Positions 1 to 13,560 of a stretch of DNA of 64,000 nt are shown piece by piece. The DNA is from Cylindrobasidium torrendii FP15055 ss-10 (Eukaryota; Basidiomycota; Agaricomycetes; Agaricales; Physalacriaceae). The translations under genes and the position numbers were made by a program. The stretch is from contig KN880496.1 in NCBI GenBank assembly GCA_000934385.1, positions 1 through 64,000 of the forward strand, given 5' to 3'. Each line of letters starts with the position of its first letter. Within the stretch, counting starts at the first letter, position 1. Below the pieces are notes generated by a model. That model made no database searches. It saw nothing but the letters and a program-made list of their open reading frames with translations, and was not told the origin of the DNA.

Positions 1-345
1 CGTTCTGACTGCATGTTTGGTGCCGCAAGGACATGGCATGGTCTTGCACAAGTCAAGAATGTCAGTATATATTAAATAATAATATTTTCTGACCACTGGA
101 ACAATCAGAACGGCACCATTGAGGTGCTTTTCTCAACAGTGCGCTTCCCGGTGCAATGTCTGATCGGTGGGTCGGCCATAGCATGCCAATCTCAAGCCCT
201 TTTTACACCAATCTTCTTGGGACGTGACTCAAGTGTATGCACTCTGTCAATCCACAAAAGACCCGGAGTGTATTCATTTGGAAATGAGCGAGTTATTTCC
301 AAATCACGAAGTTTGTTGCGCTTCCCCGTTAATGGCTGTAGTTCG
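1..345 (+). repeat. Dispersed repeat, left copy
   Basis: This stretch closely matches, with scattered substitutions, the reverse complement of about 43240-43592. The match begins at the window edge, so the element may extend further left. It includes a 23-base block at 318-340 that recurs at 43248-43270 (minus) and 43773-43795 (plus). No transposase or other protein is recognisable inside it. It is probably a piece of a non-autonomous transposable element, but its true ends and class cannot be set from this copy alone. Confidence 0.7.
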
Positions 346-1979
346 AAACCCGAAATGGCTCTGCCGAGTTCGAGTTTCCTCGTTCCGTCAACCCCAACCT
401 CGTAAATATCGGAGCTTTCTAAACCATTGGGATGGTACCATTCGAGTACCATCGGCGTACATTGGACAGCCCGGGTAGAGCAAGGGGGCGGGGCTCAGTA
501 GTCAGAGTACGCTATAGACCTATCGGATTTACAGCCAAGGAATGCAGAGCGAAAGAGATGGTCCTGAACGATCTTGGGGGGTATATTGAAAGGGTACGAG
601 GAGCCTGGGTACCTCCCGAGTGTTTCTGGACGAGACTGGGTCACTATTGACAGTGACAGGACGGGATAGAGACTCCTGAGCGCTGCTGGTGAACAAGGCT
701 GTATAATCTCCCACACAGTTTTTGAGGCGCAGGTCATTTTGCGGCGGAGTGTCTGCGAGGAAAAACGCTCCTCCGATGCGTTGTCTGGTGGGCCCACGTA
801 GAATTGCTACGCGCAGACTCAGGGAAGTTCGGTGTTCAAGATATCGGAGGTAGTAGCGCCCGGTGTTTGTGCTATCCATTCGTGGTAAGTACTCTCCTTG
901 TGAGCATTAACCAGTGCCGGGCTTCATTGAGGTCGGGGTTAGAGTGGATCATGCAGAGAACAATGGGAATTGAACCAACACGTGAGGAGCTCAGTGTCGG
1001 GGGCCGCCGCGCGCACCTGCGGATCTATATGTTGAGGCGCAGTGACATTGAAGATCGTCGAAACGAAAAGGACCGAAGGTTTTCGAACATTTCGACGTTC
1101 TGAATGACGGACAAATGAACGCAGGAACAGTGCGTGTGTCGGGGCGATGTTACCAATGATTGTGGCATGGCGGGTTACGACGAGCGTCTGAAGCTTGTAA
1201 TTGTACTTGGCTTGTCGTCGGACCGCAGACAAGAGAGTTTTCAGAGCCTAGAGCTAGCATAGGAGGTCTGTTTGAGCTCTTCCTAGCCGTCCAAATGGCC
1301 AGGGATGGTCCAAAACTCGGATTTTGGAGACGAACTCTGTTAGGAGGCGGCCGGCCTTTCCGCATGGATTGTTCCAGCATAGTGCAGACGATGCGTTAAT
1401 AGCTGTCGTCATCTGCATTTCAAGCGAAAACCAGGAATGAAAATCAGGATTTTACAAGCCTCCGAGGATACACACAACCGCAGATTTCTTTGTGGCATGT
1501 GGGCGGCGGGAGCTGGGCAGGTGATAGGCTATAGCCAGTGCGCCCAGGAGTGGCGCAGCGGACGCTGAAATTGAAAGACCGTCATTGATCACGTGGGCTG
1601 CGATCCGATTCCCAAACTAGGAACGCGATTGAAAGTCATCTCTTACCACGATCCCCATGTCTCGTTGATTACCTCGCCCGCGCACAGGGATCTCGCCCTT
1701 TTTTCCTTTTTCTCCTCGGTAACCCAATATTTTGTTTATTATATTTTTCTGGACCCCGAGCTCTTCTTCAAACCTCCACCACCTCCGGCCCACAACCTGC
1801 GCACAGCGGAAGCGCTCCTCCTCGTTCCTCAGACGACTCAACGACGCACTGCGCGGCATTGACCTGACAGTTGGGCTATTTCGGTGCGCAAGAATGTATA
1901 CCCCCCAAGGCTTGTCATCGCTGACCATGACGCCCATCAGGTTCCCCGCACTCTTGCATATATCCCCAGGTTTTCCCCA
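346..1979. other. Intergenic, no gene recognised
   Basis: Short open frames exist on both strands, but none shows a family motif or a believable exon structure. The right end, from about 1690, is pyrimidine-rich and probably holds the promoter and 5' leader of the CBM21 gene. Confidence 0.5.
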
Positions 1980-4085
1980 ATGATCGCAACAATTTGCTCG
2001 CAGTCGTCCCCGGCGATGGACCGCGCCTTCCGCCGCAACTCCAACCTGGCTGGTGGGCCACTCCCGCTCATTCCACGGCGGACAGCGTCTGCGCCCCAGG
2101 TCACTCGGTCGTACTCCCTCCCAGACGTCCCTCCACCCCGCCGTCCCGCCTTTTCTTCCTCATCTGGCTCTGGGACCGAATCTGGCTCGTCCTCCTCCGT
2201 CTCGTCCGGCCCGATCTTTCTGCGCCCTAAAGGATCTCAAACTCGCACCCAGTCGTCTATCTCGTCGTCTGCACCGCGTACGCCGCCCACGGACGACGAA
2301 CTGGACACCCCAAGGCCATTCCCTTCCACAACAGTCTCGGCCGCCATTGAATTGCCTCCATCCCACCGTGTCTCGATCTCGACTTTTCCATTGATCAGGA
2401 AAAAGTCTGGACAGGTCGTTCGTTCCTCTCTCAAGGGAAGTAGACCCGCCAGCCTCGATATGTTCACCGCTCCGACGGCTGGGCCTAGCAAAAGCGAACC
2501 CAATACACCCTCGCTTTCAAAGGCTGTCAAGTTCGATTCACAGCTCGAGCACGTGAAGCTCTTCCTCGCAGAACAAAAACCGCTCGCAGTTTCCCACAAT
2601 GGCTCACCCACGGACACTTCCGGCACAGACAGCGACTTCCCAGATTTCATCTTTGGGGACGATAAGCCTGCAGCCTGGCCACTCGCAATGAACGTTATCA
2701 ATATGCCGGCATCTATTCGGTCTGCGGATGTTGTACTGGAGAGCCTGCAGCTTGCACAGGATGGACAGGGCATCGTGGGCAGGGTCAGGGTGCGCAATCT
2801 GGCCTTTGACAAGCTCTTGGTAGCACGCTTCACCTTCGACGGATGGCAGACAACCAGCGAAGTTATCGCCCGCTATGCCGAGTCACCAAGCGCGGATATA
2901 GACGTCTTTTCGTTCACCATCAAGCTCAACGACATGTTGGCGCGCATTGAGGAGAAGACTCTGGTCCTCGCGCTCAAGTATCGCGTGCTTGGCAAGGAGC
3001 TTTGGGACAACAACGGCTCGAGAAACTACATTGCAAAGTTCTCGCGCTCTAAACCGCCTCTGGGACGCAAGAATGCTTCCAGGTCAGCTAGCAGTGGAAG
3101 CGACGCCGATATGGTTGACCTTACCAAGCGGCTGAAGGAGGTCGCTAGCTCAGAGACGCGTCCAGTTACTGAACCAGCGATCCCCAACCTCAAGAGTGAT
3201 ACCTCGCTCGCTTCTCGTTACGACTTCAAAACCGCGTTCAAGCCTCACTTGCCGGCAGGACAAGCCTCCTCCCATACGCGGACGCACACATACCCTTCGG
3301 CATCTCCTCCAATGCTATCGCCACCGAGTTCTATCCCATGGCCGACAAAATCAAGTTCAGTATTGCCGCCTGTTCCACCCTCTCCTGCACGCCCGCTAGG
3401 CTCCCCTCGTGACGCAGACTGGGAGACCTTCCGACCTGCGGTCTATGTTCCAATGGACGTCGAGGACAGACCGTTTGTGGTCCAGCCGCGGAACCACCAG
3501 CGGGGCTACTTTGACATTGGTATCATGCCGACACCGACCGTCAGGCGGACACCGCCCACTAGCCCTTTCTTGGACTTGGCTGCGCCCGCACCAAGAGCGT
3601 ACTCGTTCCCGCCTGTGGAAATGCCGCTGTTTGGGATGGGACTCGGCATGGGATTGTCTGCGAGTGATTCGGATTCCTATTCGAGCGATAGCACCCCCTC
3701 GATGGTCAGTCCATCGACATCTGTCTCATCAGACACAGATAGTCCGGTGCGATCCCCTGGAGAATTGGATCTACGGCAGCTGCACCCCGGGGTGTCGGAG
3801 AAGCAAAACTACTCGCAATTCCTGGATCGGTAAGTCTTACTCCCTTCTAGGGTGGCTGGGAGCCTGGAGCTTACGTCTGTGCTCTGCAGGTTCTGCTTTT
3901 TCACAGGGATGCATGGAGCGCTACCTATGGATGAGAGCTCGCGGAGCTCTTCGATGTCGAGTGTGGATGATTTGTTGTCGACGTCGCCGCGCATGCCGAG
4001 TTTCGTACAACCCTTCACGCGTCATAAGGCGCCCTCGAGCTCGGGTGCAACGACGCCGACCCCGCAAGAATTAAGGACTCAGTGA
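1980..4085 (+). CDS. Protein phosphatase 1 regulatory subunit with CBM21 domain (Gac1/Pig2-like)
   Basis: This 681-residue protein probably targets type-1 protein phosphatase to glycogen or related substrates. Exons are 1980-3829 and 3890-4085; the intron (3830-3889) joins the frames cleanly. A CBM21 domain lies at about residues 268-355, with the family's WQTT and WDNNGSRNY signatures. A KAVKF motif at residues 181-185 fits the RVxF docking site by which such subunits bind the phosphatase catalytic subunit. The rest is Ser/Pro-rich and probably disordered, including a Ser/Asp-rich stretch near the C terminus. The first ATG of the frame is at 1980; a second at 2016, which would give a protein beginning MDRAFRR, is equally plausible. 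Family assignment is firm; the precise substrate is inference. Confidence 0.85.
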
Positions 4086-6192
4086 GCGCGCAGGTGCCAC
4101 CAGTCTTCGTATTTCTTTTCTCGCTTTGGTTTATCATTATGGAATTCCCCTCCGACCCTGCATCTACACATATGTCGTTGCTTCTTACAATCCCCTTCTC
4201 GTCGTTCTGTCTTTTCAGTATCCCCCCATAGAGAACATTGTACTCATACGCGTGGCTGTTGTACGATACCTTGAGAGTTGTAGACGCATTTTCATCCGTC
4301 CTGCGGGACACAGCAGGAGCCTCGCTGATTTCTTTCTGGGTTCTTTGGCACGACTACTAGAGTATGATGTGACGAAGGATTCTTTTGTCTGTATGCATCG
4401 AGATTCATTTATATACGCAGTGATACATCATACGGGTTTTTACTTAGTTTTGTGGTTTCTATTGGGGTTGTGTGCATGTCATTGACTACATAGATTCCGT
4501 TCTTCGTTTCTCTTCAATTCTGGCATTTGTGCGACCTCTCTCAACGATGATTTACAAATTACGATACATGCCATGTTAGACTTTTTCTTTACAAAGTCAC
4601 TATGATGGTTTTAATGGCTTTCTTGTGTGTTGTTTTTGCCTGCCCAGCCCGGTATGCGTGCCATGGAAATGTGTGGAAGGCGGGGGATCGCGGTGCTGAC
4701 GCTTCGACACGCGTTTGCGAGGGGCGTGTTCTTGTTTGAATCGGGAAATAGACTTGTGGTGGGAACTTCAAGGAAGTCCGGGATTCTCCTTAGAGTGAGC
4801 CGGGAGTGATCTGTTGCCATTTGCGGGGTAATAAGATGAAGTGATGGGGTATGATAAGCAGGAAGGTTCGTCTAAGAAGGGGCAAAATCGACGAATGTCG
4901 ATGGACAGTTGGAATGTGCCGATCCTGTGAGTAGCTCAGCGATAGTGCTCTTGACCGATCCTACTACTTTAAGTGACCAAGTAGGCTTACGTAACAATGG
5001 AATTCGACAATTGTATGCATGATCGTGCGTTGATGGTACGGTGCTTGGACAAATACTTCTCGTGTGAACATCATCCGCCGAAATTTGTGCTGGTAATTTA
5101 TGACGCTGGAACCGCGCTGGAATTGCTTGGATTGGATTTCCCCGCGTCTGGGGAAATCGGAACGCTGACCTGGGTTGGGGTAATCGTTCTGAGCATGGAA
5201 GGTAAAAGAAACTGACGTCCTGGTCCATAATGAATGCGGGCAGGCTTCACACGCCGAGTGCAAGATCAATTATACGTCAAGCATTCGATGGTGTTCGTTG
5301 CAGTTTTTTGCGATGAGAGCAGTGATATAACCTTGGTTAACGATCACACTGCAATCTGATGTCCTAGAGGCGTGCACTTAGATGTAATGATGCAGCTTCC
5401 ATGTTTCCTCCTGACAACTGCAGCAGGATATCCAAGCCGTTCATGAAGATGCGCCACACGTTGCGGAAGACTCATTTTAATTTACTACAAATGCGCAGCC
5501 TGGTTAGCATGACGACTCAGCATCTGGCGCGCGCGCCATCCCGCCATTGGTGATCTAAACGTGGCATTGGAGTGTTCAAGAACACGTCGCGACACGCACG
5601 TGTTTCGTGGCCATTGTCTGTCCTCATTAGGATGTAGTTAGTCAACAAGGAGACTCGTGATCAACGGAGCTGGGACGAACCGCGGACCTACGGACCATTG
5701 GTTGATGCAAGCATAATCGGTTTTTCGAAAGGTTTTTTGGCTGCCTTTTTTTCTCTGCAACCACATGCTCGCGACACGATTCGTCCGCCGCCATCACATG
5801 GTGAGCGGCGGCGGCGAGTAACCTACCGCACGACCCACGCTCGTGAAGAGGACTCTAATTGCATGTAGTGCTCTTTCCTTGTGTTGGCGGCCAAGACTAT
5901 GCGGCGGATATGTTATCTCGCGTGGCAGCCAGGTGCTCCTTATCGAGCTCGAAGCGCTTTGTCCATTTTGGGGCGGGAGCAGTGTGATTCCACGACCCTG
6001 AGTTGATCGGCGGCTGGATAAGATACGCATTTCAGTGCAATATTTCAGAGATATATGCGTTCAAAGATTGACCCAACACCTGCATTGTGAGGGACATATA
6101 CAAGATGTGAAGAAACAAAGAGTACTGCTTGAGCTAGAGCAATACTTTTGTCGACGAAGCAACTGATTAGATCCGAAAGTTAAAAGTTCCTG
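4086..6192. other. Intergenic, no gene recognised
   Basis: This 2.1-kb stretch has only short unsupported frames. It should contain the 3' end of the CBM21 gene and the promoter of the kinase gene. No tRNA or repeat was seen. Confidence 0.5.
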
Positions 6193-8716
6193 ATGGCCCC
6201 GAAGTTCCGGCAGAATGTGCCGCACTTGATCGCAAGCGTGCATTATCTTCTCGCTGTCATCCTCGACGGCGGGGACCCCTTGACTTTGACCACCATGATG
6301 CTCAGAAAGCTTGCGACGCCGGCGGGCAGGGCGCATACATTCCCCGACCTCGACCCAATGTTACCGGCAACGATGGGCAGCCCTCCTTCACCGTCTCTGG
6401 CGAACTCACGGACAAGCGCATTTTTCGCATCGCCCTTTCCAGCAAGATCCATCACGCCCTCTTCCACTGTCCGGGCCGACCTTTCCGGCGGAATTTCGCC
6501 AAAGCGGACGCCGCCAACGCGTTCGCTGACGACGGACTTCTTCGCAGGAGCCAGTGCGACTCCATCGACCCCGCCGCCAGCACGGCCAACGATGGATCGG
6601 GCACTTACCCTCAATATGCCCTTTGTGTCCCCTAACGTTTCCCCGTCCACGGTACTCTCACCGACGCCGACACCGAACACATCCAAGAGCTACCAGGATT
6701 GGGCAGGAGAACCTACCCCCAGACCGCCCGCACTCAATGTGAAAGCGGTATCTCAGCATGTCGACCTGGTTGATACTCTGGCATCTCCACTGCAACATCC
6801 GCACTCCTCCCCACCTCACACACCCGAACCATTGCCTGGATCTCAAGAGGACGCGGAGATATTACCGTCCAGCTCGTCCATCACCTCTGGCAGCGACCAC
6901 GACGATGAGGAGACATACAATCTCACCCCAGGCATGACCATCCACTCTATCATCCCAGACATCTCGCGGTCGCCGTCACGGTCACGACCAGCCGTCCAGG
7001 ACTCCGTTATGCCCTCGTCATCGTCCAGCTCTTCCCTCTTTCCGCCCTCAGACTCCAATCATTCAATTGGTGAATCATCAGGCCAGGTGACGCTCCTTTT
7101 AAGCCGTCGACTCGGTTCTGGCGCCTTCTCCAATGTCTGGCTGGCCGAGGACTTATCGCCTACATCACTGCTTCTCAAGACCAAAAAATCCCTCCGTACT
7201 CTCAAACGGAAAAGCATTCGCAGAGAAGGAAGAGACAAGAACGGCAAGCTCAAGGAGCGCAAGGAAACCTCCAGGCTCATGAAGACCCTCTCTGGTGGTA
7301 TCTCTGGCACGAAGCCATACTCATCCCCAAAGCATACATTCAGTCGCCTTGGCCTCGGTGTACCGCAAGATCACAACGTCGAGCATAATCGCCTCTCTAG
7401 CGGCAGCTCACAACATAGCGTCTACCTCGACGAGCATGACGGCGAGGGTGACCAGGGTGCCTCCCTATCCCGCAACTCATCCCTTTCTTGGAGAAGCGAA
7501 CCGGACTCGTCGGAGACTACTCTCAGTCGTTCTGGCTCAGCACGTTCGCGCAGCGGGAAATCCAAGCTCGTCGCTGTCAAGTTCACTCTCCGGGGCTCTA
7601 TCGAACATGGCGGGCCCAGACCGACGCCCGAGGAGGAGCAGGAGCGCGACCGTTTGCGTGTGAGCTTTGTCCGCGAGGTCGAAGTTCTCAAACATATCTC
7701 TCACCCCAACATTACGCCGCTGCTCTCACATTTGACTACGCGGACCCATCACCTTCTAGTGCTACCGTATTCCCCTGGTGGGGATCTATTGGGTCTTATC
7801 GGTTCGAACGTGTGGGAGACATTGACGGAGAACGTGGTTCGACGGATATGGAGGGAGTTGTGTCGGGCAGTGGCGTGGATGCATGGCGTTGGGCTTGTAC
7901 ATAGGGACATCAAGCTTGAGAGTACGTTGGGCACTCTCTTCTAGTATTCTTCATGCTGACTTGTATACAGATATCCTTCTGACGGAATCTCTGTTGCAGC
8001 CGCTGCCCATCTCACCAGCACCTCTTATCCAGCTCACGGACTTTGGCCTATCGCGATTTATCGACCCCGCGAACCCAATGTTGACCACACGGTGTGGCAG
8101 CGAAGCCTGTGCTGCTCCAGAACTGGTTATCGCCAGCGGAAGGAAGAGCGTGGCCACCGGGCCGTCACTTTGGGGCGAGTACGATGCCATGGCCGATGGG
8201 GGCTATGATGCACGAGAAACGGACGCTTGGTCTTGCGGCGTGGCTCTTTACGAGCTTGTTACTCGTCAATTGCCGTTCGGTGACGGACCTGGTGGCAGGA
8301 TGGGATATGCGCAGAGGCAAGCGGGTGCATCGAAGGAGAGGCGGCAGTGGTTGATCAAGATTGCCCGCGCAGCCTGGTCATGGCCTGTCGGTCAGGGGGA
8401 GAATGCCCTCATGCAGTCTGGAGGCGTACAGAGGATGGTGAACCGATTGATGGTGCGCAATCCCAGCCGGCGCTCTCGGATTGTGGATCTGTTCGACGAT
8501 GAATGGCTTAAGGACGAGGAGTCGACGTTCGATGATAAGCTGTCGGATGTCGATGGAGAGTCTGTGGGCATGAGGGTCAATGTCTGGCGCGCGTCGCAGG
8601 CGTTTGAGGACGTACCGGACGATGATGAGGAAGTGCTGGAGAATGAGATATATGAAGATGGCTGGATCGTGGATGGGGATGCGATCAGCAATATTGCGCG
8701 GCAGGAGGTGATGTAG
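6193..8716 (+). CDS. Serine/threonine protein kinase with long insert in the N-lobe
   Basis: Exons are 6193-7921 and 7971-8716, giving 824 residues; splicing rebuilds the catalytic loop as HRDIKLEN. The glycine loop (GSGAFSNVW) is near residue 307, the VAVK lysine near 460, HRD near 571, DFG near 599, APE near 624, and a DAWSCGVALYEL segment follows. These are all the residues expected of an active kinase. About 140 Ser- and Lys-rich residues separate the glycine loop from the VAVK lysine, far more than the usual dozen. A Ser/Pro-rich region of about 300 residues precedes the domain and an acidic tail follows it. The ATG at 6295 has a stronger start context (ccaccATG) than 6193 and may be the real start. 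The kinase subfamily and substrates are not known. Confidence 0.85.
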
Positions 8717-9222
8717 ACGCCTCCGTTGTGCTTTGCTTGACTGGGCTGCGATATTCTTATTTACCTACTGTAGCTTGTATTGTGCCATACTACACCGTAC
8801 TATAGTGCCTCCTCCCTTTGTGTACAGCTGTTTACACCTAGATGATATACCCGCGTGTGTTTGTACATACTCTTTAAGGTATAACACATTACATACAGCG
8901 TCCTGTTCACGTTCTGGTGGTTCTGCGGCCTCTGCTGGTGGGGTTTATTTGTGAAGATTTAATTTGTATAGCGACTCCATTGTAGATGTCGATGATTCTT
9001 ATGTATGTTTGAATAGAGATTATGGTCTTTCTGTATGCCGTGCGAGGCGCGCGAGCTTATGATAATTGGCCAAGGCCGTCGATGTGAATGTCCGTTTTTG
9101 CCTAAGAGCGTGGACTCTGTGCATGCTTCGCCGTCTGCGTCGAGCTTGGTCCTTGCTGTCTTTCATAGTGGTATGTGCGTTTGAGCGGACGCGATAATTA
9201 CTCTAGCGACACAGAGCACATA
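8717..9222. other. Intergenic between convergent genes
   Basis: This stretch separates the 3' ends of the kinase gene (plus) and the long minus-strand gene. No gene or repeat was seen; it should hold both 3' untranslated regions. Confidence 0.5.
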
Positions 9223-12200
9223 TTAACATCCCCAGAAAAAATCATCCTCGTCCGCTGGCTCCTTGGTTTGGTCCACTGCCGACTGGGCTTGTGTCACCGC
9301 CGCCTGCAGTCTGGAGTACTCGGGCCACGCCTCCTTTGCATTCTTGACCCACTCTTTATACACTGCCCCATCCTTTTGCTGGGACATCTTCCACTCGCGA
9401 AGCACGCGCTCTCGCGCTGTCCAGCTTTCCTTGTTCTTCCACGACTCCGATACCTCGTCCTTCACCTCGTCGAATTTCTTCTCGAGTCTATCCCTGTGTG
9501 TAGTACGCAGATGCTGCAGAAACAGAGCCAGTCGTATGGCGTCTCTTGGCTTGCTGATGTCCCACTCCGGACAGTTTGCATCGGCGATGGATATTTCGGA
9601 CTGGAACTACGCATCATCGGGACGGTCAACAAGCGTTCCATGGTTGATGCACGAAAGCTCTCACCTTGTCGAGTTGAACATCTGTCCAATTGTCTTCCTG
9701 CTCGACCAGTTCCGTCCTCGGAGGCCCTGCCCACGCACAGAGTAGCCGCACGCGCGAGCCAGACGCCGACAGTCCAAAAATGGGGAAATCGTAAATTCCT
9801 AAGGAGACCAAGAATCGGCACGCCATGATAAGATGCGAAGACGCTCGGGCGGCTCCCTTCTCCGGATCAATACCTCCTTCCTTGTACTCAAGAAACACAA
9901 GTGGAAGAAGTAACGCTATACATATGAGCGCAGAACACGCCCATCTGATCTGTACGTACCGGGGAGGTTGTCCAAATGATCTTTCTGCTCGCCAGGGAAG
10001 TTGCTGTCCAATATTCTAAGTTGCCTTGGGGCGTCAGAGCGCGCTGTCGTAGAGGGCAGTATCCCGTCGATGAGAGTGTCAAGCGATGTTCTGGGGTTTT
10101 CCGGAAGGTCGGGCTGCTTCGAAGAATATGAGGGCGCGCTCGTGTCGCTTTGGGATGCTTGTTCGAGTAGCGAGATCGTTTCCAAATCGTCCGAGCTCAT
10201 GTCGATGGGCAACGGAGTGCACACGACCCCGTCGCATATGGAATAGTCGGACGTAACAGCCAAGAGGGCGGCGGCACTCACCCTCTTGTCATCTCGGCGA
10301 GCATGCCAGTATTCCTCGAAATCAACAAGATTGCACTGCCGAAGAGCGCTCTGTACTGCATCGATGCCGCGCGAATGGTAAGCACGTATCATTTTGTTGA
10401 AGCATTTATAGACAGAGTCTTTGAGTGAGTCTGGTATAATCCCAAGGGAAGCGCGCTTTCTAAGAGAGCGCATGTTATCCTCAAGTAATCCGGCAGTGGG
10501 GTATGCGCTCAGCCCCGTGTTATAAGTCCGAAGAACATCGTCTTCAAGCGTGTACTGCTCATCGAAATAGCGCTGGCGAGCTGTAAAAATCCGTTGCGTA
10601 AACCTGTTCCAACCCTTCAGATTGGTGCGCAAGACCTTCGAACGACTCACCGTTTGTGGATCGTGATGACCTCACCATGCGCACCGAAGAGTAGGTCGAA
10701 AATTTCGCGATAGAGACCCTCGTTAGCGCCAGGAAAGACGCTCGCCTGATTGCACAATCCGCAGACTTTCAAAACTGTCGGCATGTTGTCCATGAGGTAT
10801 CTTGTCATTGCGTCGTCCAACGGCGCGATGGGCTCCAAATTCAGGTTGACGCGAACCCAATTCTCGATCTGCGTCGCGGCGCGAAAATTGAGAAAAGCCT
10901 GGATGTCCTCACGCTGAACAGGAATGAGTGAATAGAAATTCTAGGATAACGCTTTTCATCATACCGTTTCCAACGAGCATGGTATTTCCGTGTGAGCTTC
11001 ATCCTCATCCAGCGCGATTTCTTCGGGAAGTGTGGGCTCAGAAACCTGACTGAGGTCAACAGATACCTGAGGAAGGCAGCGTCGTCAGCGTGTGCAAGGT
11101 TGATCGTGGTCAACAACATGTTTACCAGTTTCCCACGCGGCGGGAGAGCACATCTGAGGTATCCTAGTGCTACTTGGAGAGGTTCGGGCGGTGGTTTCAT
11201 GTCAGGAATCTCCGCTGGAGGAAAGTGCCATCTTAAAACAAAGGCCCCGCAGAGCAAAGCTACGTCCGGTTCAAGAGCCACTTCGCCGAACCGTGCGGTC
11301 CTAAGCAGCATCAAAGAAAAGCAACGCTCGCACCAGGTTTCAAACTCACGCTGATGCTAACGAAGGCGAAAGCCCAGCGCTGTCCAAAATTAAGACAATG
11401 GAAAGACACGCGATGCAAGATAGAGACATACAACACCATGCCCGGATGTGATCTAGACGAATGTGAGTACTATGCATTGTACACTATAGTCCGACACTCA
11501 CGATCTCCATTGCTCAAGAGCATCCTCAGCGTCCTCGAGAGCAGCTTCAGCCTCCGCAAAGGCAGACTCCTCCTCCTTCTTTTTCTTCCCCTTCTTGCTC
11601 TCCTTCTTCTCCTTCTTCTCGCTATGACCGTGCGTGTTAGCAAAGGACAAAGGACAAGATTAACTAAATTAGCAAGTACATACAGTGGTGGCCAGATGGA
11701 GGGAGGGGTACTGTCGAGCTCATCCCTTCAATGCAGGTCAGAAACGGTGGGCAAGCGATACATGTAGTTTACACACTCTACTTCGTGAATCCATTGTTCA
11801 ATATCCTCGGTGCGGTTGGGGCGAGCGTGGAAAATCTCATTCATGTCAACACGCCAATGAATAGATGGATTCGACCAGAGGTTGCGGTAAGTGTCAAGCG
11901 CGCTGTCTTGTGCGCTCGAAGCATCTGCAAGTAACTGGCCGCTTAGTTTGTTCAGATACATCGCAAGAGCCGTTGCAGAGTGCCTGTCTTGCACGTCGAA
12001 GACGCCAAGCTCGTGGGACGGCGGCGCTGACCAGGGCGCATGTGCAACATGAACTTCAACCTTTTGTCAGGTCAGCAAAATCAAATATTGCAGACATTGG
12101 AGAGGAAGTACGCACACACTCATGATCACAGTTAGAAGTGGACCAAGCCCACACCGCCCGAAGCTGACAGTTCAGAGGATCGTGTAGAAATGCCATGCAC

Positions 12201-13560
12201 GGGGAATGGATCCCTAGAGCACGCCTATAAAGGATAGCACTTGAAAGGAGCTCGTATATCTCATCCGTGAGGGCAACAAAGAACACAGGGAAAGGAATAT
12301 CATCGTGTCCGTGTCTTGTCCGTAAAAAATGAGCCTGTTGTAGGGCGTCGGGGAGATCTGGTAGGCCGCTGGAGGCCATATCCTCACCTAGCGGTTCGCC
12401 GCCATTGTCACTGGTCGGAAGAGAAATTGACAAAGACAGGACAGATGTCGCGGTTCCAAACGGCTGAAGAAGACACGACGAGCTATTGCCCACCCAGCAT
12501 GGATATATTCCTCGTGAGTATTGACACTGGAAGCTGGAAGCCATCAGCGTGATTGAACGAACTTTTATGAGGGACATAACCGTACTGAATTTGCAGGTCT
12601 GGTATACATTGCTCGAGGATGTAAGCAGGAGTGAGGCCGACAGCATTTGTGGTGGGTTCCGGTTCTGTATTTCCGTATGTCTTTCCCTCCAGGCTTACAC
12701 GCCGCGCGCGTGCCGAGCAAGAGTGCGCAGCCTTCAGCGCGCGTTCCAGAGATGAGTTTACGACGGGATTGACCTCCGTAGCGTCCTAGAGCCGTAAGCG
12801 GGTTGAACCTCACTATAGATCAGCTCCGCTCTGACCTTTTCCAGGTGCTGGAGGCCTTGAGTTAAAGACTGGATATCCACGGGGAAGTCGTCAGGCGAAC
12901 AAATGACATGAGGCCGTACGTGCAAGCCATTGGCATTGTGCAAGTGTTCTTTACACATCCCCCGCGCCTTATTAGGTGCTGGTACGTTCGCAAGACGTCG
13001 AAATCCCCGCTCGCCGTGATGGTTCGAACTATGAAGAGGCCAGCTGCGATCATAGTTCGATCGACGCTGCAGACTGCAGTGAACTTGCCATATGCTTCCA
13101 AAGTTGGGCGACAGCTATGTCTTCCAGACGTAGGGAATGGAACGGGAGAAAAAAACATACAAGCACTCTGACTGAAGTACTGATCACTTGCCTCTTCGAA
13201 CAAAGGTCAGACAACTGAAAAATTCATGCGCAGACTGGAGCCAGGACAAGCATTCAAGACTACTTTGGAAGTGAAGTGGTCTCCAATACGCACTCTACCA
13301 ATGATAATGATGCCTATCATCGACCCCGGACATGGGTGTGGGTATTCGGGGAGGAGATGAGTGGGGTACCGGATTGTCGTTGATGGATGTAGATCTTTCG
13401 GAGAGGCTCCGATACCTTTCTTCAAATGCGAGTAGTTGTGCTTGTTTGTTCCGTCCGTGAGGGGTCGGACGAGCTCGAGTGTTCGAGTAGTTGGATTTGG
13501 CTTACAAGTCGCAGAAACTCCTGATTATAAAGCGTTAGGTAAGACCTCTTTTTGATTCTG
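9223..13560 (-). CDS. Large multi-exon protein of unknown function
   Basis: At least eight coding segments can be chained on the minus strand from roughly 13.5 kb to the stop codon at 9223, giving probably about 1000 residues. The exact 5' end and several borders are unresolved. Recognisable blocks include segments around 12.8-13.2 kb (PVDIQSLTQGLQHLEKV), 12.06-12.5 kb (FPVFFVALTDEIYELLSS), 11.73-11.99 kb, a Lys/Glu-rich low-complexity stretch at about 11.53-11.63 kb, 10.84-11.31 kb, 9.96-10.65 kb, and a C-terminal part with FLVSLGIYDFPIFGL. The last segment is charged and probably helical. I recall similar lineage-specific proteins in mushroom fungi but know no function. The 3' quarter is duplicated in a broken copy at 20.6-21.4 kb. 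The gene is divergent from the Zn2Cys6 factor to its right. Confidence 0.6.
11520..11630 (-). other. Lys/Glu-rich low-complexity coding segment
   Basis: Read on the minus strand, this part of the large gene encodes a run dominated by K and E (such as KKEKKESKKGKKKKEEE), followed by alternating A/E helical sequence. It could be a flexible charged linker or a nuclear/nucleolar targeting stretch. The assignment to an exon rests on frame continuity only. Confidence 0.45.

Noticed and set aside
4600..5270. Overlapping short frames on both strands
   Set aside because: They have no motif, no splice chain and no supporting promoter.
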